Below, piece after piece: positions 24,432 to 35,397 of a stretch of 64,000 nt of DNA (position 1 is its first letter; every line of letters begins with the position of its first letter). Origin of the DNA: Selaginella tamariscina (lineage: Eukaryota > Streptophyta > Lycopodiopsida > Selaginellales > Selaginellaceae); contig PUQB01000609.1 of NCBI GenBank assembly GCA_003024785.1, positions 1 to 64,000 of the forward strand, given 5' to 3'. Made by a program: the position numbers and the translations under genes. The notes under the pieces are model-generated. The model did not search any database. It was not told the DNA's origin and saw only the letters and a list, made by a program, of their open reading frames with translations.

Positions 24432-26269
24432 TTAATATTTTTTTAAAAGCTCATTCAGATGAGGCAATTCTTCAAAAGTTGAAGAGAAATACTCATCTTT
24501 GACAAGCAACCTGCAGAGTTTATATATATCTGGTCTGTTCCTTGCTCTAGAGTGTTGCAGGTACTCAACAAGGTAATCTTTAGAGTGTCTGAGCTTCTTG
24601 AGTTGCACTTGTTGAGCAGACGAGTTGTCTTCGAGGGACGATAACCACTGGACAATCTGAGACAGGCATCTGGAGAAGTTCACGTCCTTGAAGAAGTTGT
24701 GCTATGTTGACACTCTTTATATCCTGTGTGGTCAATATCCCATGCTTCTGGAGTTCCACTAAGATCTCAAGTTCTCTAAGCTTCGGCTTCTTATTAAGGA
24801 TACTACTCACCATCTTCTTATCCGGTAGCTCCATACCGTGGTCGCTAAGTGCAAGTACAACTAACATGGGAATACTCACCTCAGGCGACGAGTAATGTCG
24901 ATTATTTCTGCTTCCTTCTTGAGTGTTAAAAGCTCCAACATGAGTTTTGGGACGTTTGTCTTCAGAAAAAATCTGTGGGCAGCTTCCTCACAACATGTAG
25001 AGCAAGTAAAACTTCGTCTTTGCTACGCGACCTGAGGCAGCTCTCGAGGTAGCCAGAAACAGGCTGCTGGATGCTTACAACATTCGTGAGAAGCTCTGTG
25101 TACTCCGGGTAATCGAGGGCTTTGAACAATACAAGTGGACCGAACTTACTCGGCTCTTTGGTATCCGTCTTGTTTACCAGTAAACTGGTGAGTAGCGAGA
25201 TGGCAGCCTCTCTGCTCTCATGGTTTCTCGTTGTATCGATGTGCTTTAAAACCAATGGTAGTAGCTTCACACGTTTTGTCTGCATCAGCCTTTCTCTTTA
25301 TCCACTCGTCACGCTGGTATAAGACGTCCAACGTGAGTATTCCAGCAGCATTATCAATCTTATCTTGTCTCTCCTGCAGCATTTCAGAAATATGACGCCT
25401 GAGGCTCATATTTAGACCATGAGCTACATTCCGTCTTGCAGCTAACACAGCGCCTACAAAACATACGTATCCTCTCTCTCTCTATCTCTCCTCTCACACA
25501 CACACACACCTGGAGGTAATACTCGTCTAGAATTTGAAATATGCTGCCCATTGTTTTCCTTGTCAGTAGTTAAACTATAGATGATGTTCTTGTCAAACGG
25601 ACGGGGCATTTCCCAAAACAGCTTGGCAGGAATAAACAGAGCCGTCTCCACCACAACTAAGGAATAGTACACAATCATAGCCTGACGCTGGTTGTTCGTG
25701 GCTTCATGTGAAGTGATAAAGTCCCTGTTCTTCAAGAGCCTGAGAACCGAGAACACAAAGCTTACCATTGCCGAGGAAAACACGAGGACTAGCGTGGCAA
25801 GATCTAGTGTTCCAGCTACAAGTGTGCTCCCTGCTATATGAAACTTGGGTGGACCACCGAAGAGTTCCTTAAGAGAAGCGTACACCCACCTCAACACGAC
25901 GCTTCGCCTCGTCTCGCTCCTGCTACTGTTCAAGTTCTGCTCGTGACTGGTGCCAAATAACCTCACGGAGCTCGCAAGAGTAAGAGATGAGATCACCCAG
26001 AAATCGTAAGAGTTTAACCCAGTTATGAAGCCTCCCAATAGAATTGTCGTCGCCCACACAGATGCAATCTGACCGAGTCTTGTAGATATGCTCTCCACCA
26101 GTACCAAGACGCATATGAACAGCTGGTACCTCCATTCCGGCCTGCTTGGTGTGCTCCTTCTGTCCAACTTAAATTCCTGCCTCTTCTTCTGTTTCCTGTA
26201 TGTTGTATTATGCTTGGTTTTCTCCTCCTGTGCATTATCTATGACTTCTATGGCCAAATCTTCAGCCAT
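24432..26269 (-). CDS. BLE2-like multi-pass membrane protein (frame-broken)
   Basis: Exon 1 (26269-25510) starts MAEDLAIEVID. It has about five hydrophobic segments: YQLFICVLVLVES, SVWATTILLGGF, DFWVISSLTLASSV, LDLATLVLVFSSAMVSFVF and IVYYSLVVVETALF. The LGQIASVWATTILLGGF...DFW pattern resembles plant BLE2 (brassinolide-enhanced) family proteins. Exon 2 starts at 25453 after a 56-bp intron, phase 1. The C-terminal half is helical and ARM-like and runs to TAA at 24432. Frames shift near 25275, 24975 and 24705 by single bases, so the reading frame is not intact as given. No function is established for the family. Location in a membrane is inferred from the hydrophobic segments. Confidence 0.5.
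25454..25509 (-). repeat. GT/GA microsatellite forming an intron donor
   Basis: The 56-bp intron begins GTGTGTGTGTGTGTG directly at the exon junction CCTCCAG, continues as GAGAGA and ends TTTGTAG. The splice donor is thus part of the repeat. Confidence 0.6.
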
Positions 26270-26399
26270 TTCGATACAATAATATTAAGTCTACGTTGTC
26301 TCTGTCCTATATAAAGATTAATAAATAATTCGTAGAGTATGCAGATGTCATTGGAGTCCAACTTATGACAGACACCGCTGAAAACATCTTCCCACAGCC

Positions 26400-26660
26400 C
26401 GCACTTAGTACATGTTAATAAGCGCATTTTCAAGTGTACGAGCCGTCCGGTACAAACATCTTGTGCACCGTCTTACCGGTTTCTAGCCTGTGTAGTTGGA
26501 TGGCTTCTCGTCCCTTTGGTTTTGAGCATATGCAGAGAGCATTTCCCATACATGTTCACAAGTAATATCCCCACGCTGTTTGGTCCTCCGAATCTCTCAC
26601 CACCCGTTCCTGAGATGCCTTTGTGTATTTCCCTGCCTAAGCAACAAAACATTAGTTAAA

Positions 26661-26693
<33 letters not shown>

Positions 26694-26797
26694 AAACACA
26701 CCACAATATTATAACATGTATCGTGATACATGTAGAGGAGATGCACGGAAAGTAATGTATGCTCTCTCTCTCTCTCTTCTCCTCTCTCTCTCTCACA

Positions 26798-26829
<32 letters not shown>

Positions 26830-26896
26830 CATTATATATATGATCTGTATTACAACATGACACATGTACCGGAGATGCATGGTAAAGTAATGTATG

Positions 26897-26940
<44 letters not shown>

Positions 26941-27110
26941 ACGAAGTGAAGTGTCCATTACCCAGTACAAGTCGAGAGCAGGTTGGAGACGTCCATTCTG
27001 GGCATATACAGAAATAAGGATATTCCAAGAGCGTGAGTTCGTCTCCTGTATAGTTTTAAGCACCTGATGAGACTCTTCAACACGACCGCAGTTCCCATAA
27101 TTCTAACTAA
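26400..27110 (-). pseudogene. PPR protein gene fragment
   Basis: The minus strand reads NYGNCGRVEESHQVLK, then RSWNILISVYAQNGRLQPAL (27060-26990), then a repeat-filled gap, then AAREIHKGISGTGGERFGG and VGILLVNMYGKC (26640-26560). These are standard plant pentatricopeptide phrases (WN.LI..YAQNG; GREIH...; LVNMYGKCG). PPR proteins bind organellar RNA and guide editing or processing. Only about two repeats remain, with frame changes and no start or DYW/E domain, so this is a relic. Confidence 0.7.
26660..26945. repeat. CT and CA microsatellite blocks
   Basis: CTCTCT runs at 26661-26693, 26762-26793 and 26897-26917 and CACACA runs at 26801-26829 and 26917-26940 flank two similar 40-bp phrases (CATGT(A/G)GAGGAGATGCA-like). 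They lie inside the PPR fragment and may mark former introns. Confidence 0.7.
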
Positions 27111-27119
27111 CAAGTTATT

Positions 27120-28051
27120 GAAATATAATGCACGAGATTATGTTGGTAATGCGTAGCGACGTACCTGTGCAATTGCCTGCCTTCGACAAATGTATATAAA
27201 TTTAAACGTGTATAGGTTTATGTAATTATATATTTTATATATATACTTAAATGTCTTTGCTATTTTATTTCAATTATATATATAAATAATCAGGGGATTG
27301 GGGAATAGCAACGTTTTAAAAAGTGATATAATGTACATGCAAGAAATCATCACAAAAGTGCTGGAAGCAGCTTCCTAAATACTTAGTTAAGAAGGTATTC
27401 AAAGTACTGTAGCTGCATTACTTGGTGAACGCTGTATGTATATAAAACATATATACACGTATACATGTGTGTGTGTGTGTGTGAGAGAGAGAACTTCCGG
27501 TCTATGACAAGTAATTTGATACTCACGGACAAAATCCATAAAAACAGATAAATTATGATGTATTTAATTTAATGTATATTAAGTCGTTTATTCATTTAAA
27601 ATGTAACAAAAAGTTTGAAATTATGTATGTTAAACAAATTTATAAATATATCAACGCTTATTCAGAGTGAAGATTATACTAAGGAACTGCCATGTGTTTA
27701 AAAAGTTAAATGATAATTTTTTTACAACTCATTTGCAGATGCGTGTGCTGTAACGAAAATGAGATTATGAGATCTTATAAAAGTATAATTGGAAATTATA
27801 ATTCAAAAATATATCTTATAATTATCATATAGATACATGGACTTGCATTGACAATAAGTAACAATTGTTAAACTTATTAATTTAGATAAAACTGGAATAA
27901 AAACAAAAGCCATGTTAAACGGTGAATAAATGAACAAATACAATTTCTAATGATTCATTCAAAGTATTGAGTTTGTGCGTGTAGCATCCACGCTTCCACC
28001 GATATACACTTTAACACACTGCATCCTTACCGTTTTTTCTATTATAAAATA

Positions 28052-28083
<32 letters not shown>

Positions 28084-28119
28084 CTGTATCTATCTATCTA
28101 TCTATTTATTACATACATA
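27120..28119. other. AT-rich spacer, no gene seen
   Basis: The sequence is AT-rich with a GTGTGT/GAGAGA run at about 27466-27490 and GTGTGT at 28055-28083. I find no coding signature or element end. Confidence 0.5.
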
Positions 28120-28688
28120 CATATACATACACACACATATGTAGTATGTATGTGTGTTAGGATATATAGTATATATACACCTATATATTGAGAAAATAAA
28201 ATTTTTACTAATTTTGCAATAATAACAATGACATTTAATATTAAACGTTAATTCATAATATATTTGTCTATAAACATATATTTGACTGATTTATTAATTT
28301 TGACTACTATTGACCTTAATCTTATTTAAGTAAGCCCAGAATTAATTTTCTTTTACTGTCTTGTGTTTAACAAGATTTAAAAACAATAATAATGTATTTT
28401 TCTTTAACTTTAATTCTTATTAACTTGAATTTTATATTATTTCAATCTCATTAGATTTGAATTGTTATAAACGAGGCATAATTACCAAATGCATAAGTAT
28501 AAATAATTGAAATTATATCTATGGATAATATACAAGTTAATTTAAATTCAAAATACACTACATATGCACACGTGTACACATAATTAAATTGTGCATTATA
28601 ACAATATAATACATATGACGTGGCATAACCACACATACTAGAAACTAATGGATATGGTTTACATGACGAACAAGTAGATACATAGAAC
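28120..28688 (+). promoter_or_regulatory. HCF136 5' flank
   Basis: The upstream region of HCF136 is AT-rich with a microsatellite at its far end. Two inverted copies exist at 22560-23040 and 23875-24330. No single TATA box can be chosen among many TATATA runs. The ACGTG-containing phrases CACACGTGTACAC (near 28567) and TGACGTGGC (near 28617) resemble plant G-box / ACGT cores bound by bZIP factors. Light regulation is inference. Confidence 0.35.
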
Positions 28689-29445
28689 ATGGCAATGCAG
28701 CAGCAGGCATTATTCTCATTTCTTCCTTCACACAAAGATTTCAAACAAGAGCATCCTCCGACCCTTCTTCTTCAGCTAATTCTGCAGTTAATTACCTGCA
28801 ATTCAGTGACTAATTCCTCGAGGAGGACCTCATTACAAAGCTCTTCACGCCAGGATTCATCTGTGGTTGATTGTTGCAGTAATCCAGTCGTTTAATTGTA
28901 CGAGACGGAGCTTGTTAGCGGCTGGATTGTGTTCGTTTCCGGCTTATCTTAGTGGTAATAACAAGGCTTTTTGCTGTTTCTGTGGAGGAATTCTCGCAAT
29001 GGAGCAAGTTCCTTGCCAATTGATCCTGGTGTTGTCCTGCTTGATCTTGCATTCGTCCCTGACGAGCCCAACCACGGTACACATACATACACACACGCGC
29101 GCGCACATATACATGGTGTATGTGGCTTTATAAACACACTTAATATAAGCATTGTTTTTATATTTTCATCTTGCATTCAACGCTGAACCCAACCATGGTT
29201 TTATATAATATGTGTGTGTGTGTGTGTGTAATAATCACATATATATGTATGCATTGACATTTAAACACAAACGTTGCATGCATGTACACATATGTGCTTG
29301 AATATAAGAACTCAAGTCATATTTAGATCCCATATATGCACAAATTTAAATATACATGGGTATATATAAAGTAATTTACATAGAAAGTTCTTACACACAC
29401 ACACATATGTCTCTCTCTAATATATATGGTGTGTATGTAATATAT

Positions 29446-29492
<47 letters not shown>

Positions 29493-29504
29493 ATATATAT
29501 ATAT

Positions 29505-29548
<44 letters not shown>

Positions 29549-29762
29549 TGGTGTGTGTGTGTGTGTGTGTGTAATCACATATATATGTATGCATTGACAT
29601 TTAAACACAAACGTTGCATGCATGTACACATATATATTGTATGTGCTTGAATATAAGAACTTAAATCATATTTAGATTCCATATATGCACAAAATTAAAT
29701 AAACATGCGTATAGTACAGTAATTTACGTAGAAAGTTCTTACACACCACACCACACACACAG

Positions 29763-29824
<62 letters not shown>

Positions 29825-31075
29825 AACAAATGGACTTGTTAATGAAGGTTTCTTACTTGGGACACGCCAAACACTTTTGGAAACCAAAGATGTGGCAAGT
29901 CATGGGATCCAAGAAGCATTCCTTCTGCAGAAGATGAAGATTTTAACTACAGGTGATAGATCTATTATATGTATATGTGCATGTGTGTATATATGTGTAT
30001 ATATACTTATAAAATGTCTAAATATTCATTACAGGTTTAATTCAATAAGTTTCCAAGGCAAAGAGGGCTGGATTGTGGGCAAGCCTGCTATCTTCTTCAT
30101 ACAATTAATTCTGGGGAAAGCTGGGAACGTGTTCCATTGAGTAGTCGTTCCTGGGACTCCAGTTAAGTAATAATATTTTTCACATAATGAAATTAAGTAA
30201 GAACTGATAATATGCTTTGCTACTAACGATAATAAGCTTTTATAAATTAAACACTCATGCACAGTTTATTATATTTCTATATACTAATGTAGATTAAATC
30301 GTGCACTGTTTTATAATTAATGATATATTTATATATGCAGGTTTTTATTCAGGCAACTGGGACAAGAAAGCAGAGATGGTCACAGATGAAGGGGCGATTT
30401 ATGTAACATCAAATGAAGGATATAACTGGAAAGCAGCTATTGAAGAAACAGTATCTGCAACATTAAACAGGTATTAATGATTATTAGTCATTATTAATTA
30501 ATAATGTGTATTCCTATAATATTAACAGTTTAAATTGTAGTTATTTATTTATATATTATAATAATAGTAATGTTAAACGTGTAGATGATCTGCCAGGACT
30601 GTTTCAAGTGGAATCAGTGGACAAGTTACTACACAGGGACGTTTAACACAGTTAACCGGTCTCCTGAAGGTGATTACGTGGCCGTTTCGAGCCGTGGTAA
30701 CTTCATATGACATGGGAACCGGGTCAGGTAATAAATATAATTAAACACTTATTATATATTAATGTTATTAGTATATATACGACATATGTTATATATTGTG
30801 TATATTCATGCAGCCTTATTGGCAACCTCACAATAGAGCAAGTGCTAGAAGAATACAGAATATGGGATGGCGTGCTGATGGTGGACTTTGGCTTGTTGTT
30901 CGGGGAGGTGGGCTCTTCCTTGGAAAATGCAAGGGTGTAAGTTATTGACACGCACACACGCACACACACACACACACGTAAATGCATATGTATATGCAGG
31001 TATGTGAGGACTTTGACGAGGCAAGCATTCCAAGTCGAGGTTTCGGAATTTTAGATCTGGGTTACCGCTCTAAGG

Positions 31076-31115
<40 letters not shown>

Positions 31116-31460
31116 GCACACACACGTGTATGGATGCAGAATGAAGCGTGGGCTGCTGGAGGCAGTGGTATGTTGCTGAAAACAGTGGATGGTGGCAACA
31201 CATGGACCCGTGATAAGTTGGCAGATAGCATTGCAGCCAACTTGTACTCCGTCAAGTAAGCTGGCTATGTGTGTGTGTGTGTGTCTGTCCGTTAAAATAA
31301 GCTGGCTTTGTATGTGTATAATATGTGCGTGTGTAAGTAGACTCTGTATAACATACACACACATATACATACGTGTGTGCATGTATGTTGCAGATTTTTG
31401 GATGAGAAGAAAGGTTTTGTGCTAGGCAACGATGGTGTTCTTCTTCGTTATCTCAGCTAA
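28689..31460 (+). CDS. HCF136: HCF136/Ycf48-type photosystem II assembly factor (frame-broken)
   Basis: Nine exons with GT-AG borders: 28689-29076, 29848-29952, 30035-30161, 30341-30470, 30597-30727, 30814-30936, 31000-31074, 31140-31255 and 31394-31460. Landmarks are PIDPGVVLLDLAFVPDEP, RFNSISFQGKEGWIVGKPAI, AEMVTDEGAIYVTSN, YWQPHNRASARRIQNMGWR, PSRGFGILDLGYRSK and GFVLGNDGVLLRYLS-stop. The protein is a lumenal beta-propeller that binds early D1 in PSII reaction-centre assembly. Exon 1 encodes a transit-peptide-like start and CTRRSLLAAG, a twin-arginine lumen signal. Single bases appear lost in exons 1-5 (for example GATGGTGGC reads as GATGTGGC), while exons 6-9 are intact. The identification is firm; whether this copy works is not. 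Confidence 0.85.
29440..29575. repeat. CT / TA / GA / GT compound microsatellite in HCF136 intron 1
   Basis: CTCTCT (29450-29480), TATATA, then GAGAGA (29505-29547) and GTGTGT (29548-29571). The CT and GA blocks are complementary and could form a hairpin in the pre-mRNA. A related block with flanking sequence recurs at 29740-29824 after a local direct repeat (29225-29390 vs 29574-29745). Confidence 0.7.
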
Positions 31461-32910
31461 ATAAACCATTATAAATATTGTTTTTTGATATATTAAATTT
31501 ACAATACGTTTGTAAAAGACTAAAATTATCTTCATTTATCCATAATTATTTAAGTATATTAATATATAATAACAAAATTTATCATTAAAAGACCCTATCA
31601 CATTAAAAACTCGTGTATTTAATTGGTTGTCATGAGCTTGTTTTAACCATTAATAGATTAATATATTCAGTAGATCGCAAATAATGATATCAGTAGCACC
31701 TAAATACATACAACGCCGAACTCACCAATACATACACCTATACAAATTTTAACATATACTTATGATACTGTATACGTATAGGTGTATGTATGTTAGTAAA
31801 ATTTAGTATGTAACTAAATACATATAGGTACATATGTACAAAATTACATATAACTATATAGAACTATACATATAATTATAAATATGTTAATATATATGAA
31901 TTGTTAAAATTTATTTATATACTTGGTATAATTTAGTTATATACATAAGTACATTTATTCCTATATATAACTATAGTATGCAACTAAATACGCATAGGTG
32001 TATGTATGTTAGTAAAATTTAGTTATACACTAAGTATAAATTTAGTTATACATAAATAAATACACATATTCTTATATATACTAAATTTTATTGTTCACTA
32101 AGCTGGTTAATCTGAATTGTTAGAACTGGTTAACCTGAATTGCTACATGCTTAATAATATACACTGGATTTGATAATATGTTTATAACCTGAATTATTAC
32201 ATGCTTAATAAATTAATAAATGACTTCATGCTTAGTAATTTTTTTTTTAAATTTATTTATATTTAAATCTTCACCAAAAAAAATTATCATTAAACTTATT
32301 AGTTAACGTTTTATATCAAATATAGTTTCAGATTCAAATTTGTAAAATTTGTATTTTGATATTTTAAGTGTAATTCTGATATTAAATTTTAAATCAACAT
32401 TTGAATCATTTTGAATTTTGTTAAACAATAAAATTATAATATATAAATATAAACATAGATAGATAGATTTAAGTTTCTTATTTACAATTGTAAATTTGAG
32501 TATTCTTCCTTGAAATTTTATATATTAGATATAAATTATACATTTTAGGAAGAATTAAGTTAAAAAACACACAACACACAGATGCGTACAAAGACAAAGT
32601 ACACATATATAGCATACTAGCACACAATAGACAGTATATACGCTTTTATATTATATAATACATATGCATCAAGATTTGAATACTTTAATGGTGAATATGT
32701 TATAGACATACATCTATAATACAACACACGAATGCAACGCATGCACCCACAAGAATATATAGATATATTATACTAATCATATCTTATATCCATACTAACA
32801 TATAACATAGAGAACCGAATATATGTATATGTAAATACAAATATACATGTGTATAAGTAAAGTACCTTTTCAACATACATGTATAATATACACACGTGTA
32901 TATTGTACAT
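31461..32910. repeat. HCF136 downstream AT-rich flank, left copy of a tandem duplication
   Basis: From about 31190 (exon 8) to about 33000 the sequence is repeated, with divergence, at 33215-34990. Shared phrases include TATACGTATAGGTGTATGTATG and GATGCGTACAAAGACAAAGTA. No coding signal is seen between the HCF136 stop and the tRNA gene. Confidence 0.75.
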
Positions 32911-32982
32911 AGTTCTGGTGGGTTTCGAACCCACAACCTTCGGCTCATAAGACCAACGCTCTAACCGTTGAGCTACAGAACT
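32911..32982 (-). tRNA. tRNA gene, apparent anticodon TAT (Ile-like)
   Basis: 72 nt fold as a cloverleaf. The acceptor AGTTCTG/CAGAACT pairs perfectly, the D-stem is GCTC/GAGC, the anticodon stem is TTGGT/GCCGA with two G-T pairs, and the T-stem GTGGG/CCCAC is perfect. The B box GGTTCGAAACC fits the Pol III consensus and the A box is TAGCTCAACGG. The loop CTTATGA puts TAT at the anticodon, which reads Ile ATA, but position 37 is G where Ile and Met tRNAs have A. A changed elongator-Met-like loop (CTCATAA) is possible. No T run follows within about 30 nt, so activity is uncertain. Confidence 0.7.
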
Positions 32983-33039
32983 TATCAACATTAAAAAACT
33001 GCCCTTTTTCCCCTTAATTGTTTAGCACAAACTCGTAAG

Positions 33040-33215
33040 TTGCGCAATACGGTTCCATGGTGCTGTTAACTATGAGGAGGAGGGGCTGAGTTTCTTAGTA
33101 TTATAGCAAAGAAGAGTTTGATATATTATTTTGTAAAGCATGCTAATTAAGTTTATTACTTAAGTACAACCAAGTAAGTTTATATTATGTATTTATAAAT
33201 GGATGTTTTAAGGCA
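33040..33215 (+). repeat. Dispersed coding-like repeat, copy 1
   Basis: Matches 42745-42925: shared phrases are GTTCCATGGT, 'GAGGAGGAGG(..)CTGAGTTTCTTA' and GTTTATTACTTAA.TACAA. It lies at the junction of the HCF136/tRNA tandem duplication. Confidence 0.65.
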
Positions 33216-33464
33216 TGGATGGTGGCAACACATGGACCCGTGATAAGTTGGCAGATAGGCATTGCAGCGAACTTGTACTCCGTCAAGTAAGCTGGCTCCG
33301 TGTGTGTGTGTGCGCGTGTGTCTGTCCGTTAAATAAGCTGGCTTTGTATATGTATAATATGTGTGTGTGTAAGTAGACTCTGTATATACATACACAACAT
33401 ACATATACATACGTGTGTGCATGTATGTTGCGGATGAGAAGAAAGGCAACGATGGAGCTAAATA
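33215..33464 (+). pseudogene. HCF136 last-exons duplicate
   Basis: 33216-33286 repeats the end of HCF136 exon 8 (GGTGGCAACACATGGACCCG, donor GTCAA/GTAAGC) with one inserted base in the AGATAG-CATTG stretch. 33428-33464 is a remnant of exon 9 with internal deletions. It is the right-hand member of the tandem duplication and cannot code. Confidence 0.8.
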
Positions 33465-34843
33465 AACCGTTATATATATTGTTTTTGATATATTAAATTT
33501 ACAATATGTTTGTAAAAGACTAAATTATCTTCATTTACCCATGATTATTTAGTATATTAATATAATAACATAAATTTAATCATTTAAAAGACCCTATCAT
33601 ATTAAAAACTCTTGTTATTAATTGGTTGTCATGATCTTGTTTTAATTTATGAGGGTGTAAGTTTCACCATGTGTTCTGACGCATGTATATTAATATTTGA
33701 ATCAGACACTTTACCAAGCATACAATGTATTAATATATATTCAGTAGATCGAAGTGTATGCAAATAAATGATTACATACATACATTCACCCAATACATAC
33801 ATACACTATACTTAATTTTAATTTATACTTATGATACTGTATACGTATAGGTGTATATATGTTAGTAAAATTTAGTATGCAACTAAATACGTAGAGGCAC
33901 ATATATCCTACATACATATGTACTTATGTATAAAACTAAATACGTATAGGTACATATATGTACAAAATTTAGTTATATATAAGAATATATGTACTTATGT
34001 ATATAACTAAATTTTAAACAATTCATATATATTAACTATATTTACAATTATATGCAAATGTATAACTCTACATATATTATAAATATAGTTATATATGTAC
34101 ATGTATTTAGTTTATATATGTAATTTAGTATGTAACTAAATACGTATAGGTGTATGTATGCTAAGTATGGATTTAATTATATACATAAGTAATATATTCT
34201 TATATATAACTAAATTTTATTGTTCACTAAACTGGTTAATCTGAATTGTTACCTGAATTATTACATGCTAAAACTGGATTTGATAATATTTTTATTTACC
34301 TGAATTATTGCATGCTTAATAAATTAATAAATGAATTATTGCATGCTTAATAAATTAATAAATGAATTATTACATGCTTAATGAATTTAATTACGATTTA
34401 ATAACCCCCTTTTGTTTTAACCTAATTCCTTTAGTTTTGTAAATTTTTTGAAATTAATTTATATTTAGAAGCTAACGTTTTATTATCAAAATCTAGTTTC
34501 AAATTTACAATTGTAAATTTGAGTATTATTCTTTTAAATTTTAAATTTACATATAAATAACATTTTTAGGAACAATTAAGTTAACTCACAAAACACACAG
34601 CACAGATGCATACAAAGACAAAGTACACATATATAGCGCACAAAATAGACAGTATACGCTTTTATATATATATATATATATATATTATATGCATGCATCA
34701 AGATTTGAATACTTTAGTGGTGAATATGTGTATAGACACACATCTATAAATTTCGTAATACAACACGTACATGTATAATACACGTGTGTATGTATGCATG
34801 TACAGTATGCATACGACAATATACACATGTATTGACATATATT
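33465..34843. repeat. Right copy of the HCF136 downstream flank
   Basis: A diverged tandem repeat of about 31465-32905. It has a local triplication of 'TGAATTATT(G/A)CATGCTTAAT' near 34301-34382 and a TATATA run at 34661-34684. No gene is seen. Confidence 0.7.
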
Positions 34844-34915
34844 AGTTCTGGCGGTTTTCAACTCACAACCTTCGGCTCATAAGAGCAACGCTCTAACCAA
34901 TTGAGCTACAGAACT
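34844..34915 (-). pseudogene. Decayed duplicate of the TAT-anticodon tRNA
   Basis: The acceptor AGTTCTG/CAGAACT and D-arm remain intact. The T-stem has three mismatches (GTGAG/CCGCC), the B box reads GTTGAAAACC, and the anticodon stem has a C-C mismatch. The length is still 72 nt and the loop is still CTTATGA. It lies at the matching position of the tandem duplication, 1,933 bp from the intact copy. Confidence 0.8.
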
Positions 34916-34989
34916 TAACAACATTAAAAACTGCCCTTTTTTGCCCTTAATTATTAATGTTTTTTAGCACAAACTTATAAGTTTGGATA

Positions 34990-35397
34990 ATTAACAAAAA
35001 CTGATAAATATTCATATATGCGTGCGTGCATGTGTGTGTGTGTGCAAAAAATGTGTTACATAGTATACAATAGTACTGTTATACTAAATAAATACATCTG
35101 ATATATTATAATTTAAATAAAACACATAAGTTTAAAAAATGTATTAAACATAGTACATGTTTTGATGAAACGTGGTTTAGTGAGTTAACCGTGGTGCGTG
35201 TGCAGTGCATGTTTATTGGGACGAATACTTAATATCTTAAGATGCAATTTGTTCATGACAAAATGTTGTCATCGTTCCAATACCAATTTGGTTCCAAGGG
35301 CTCAATTCAAGACTCAATCTGATATATATAAATATGTACATATATCAATAGAACATGTTTAAATAATAACTTATCTAAATTAACATAATTCTTTGAC
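34990..35397. other. AT-rich spacer, no gene seen
   Basis: Includes GTGTGT near 35033-35044. Nothing else can be supported. Confidence 0.5.
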
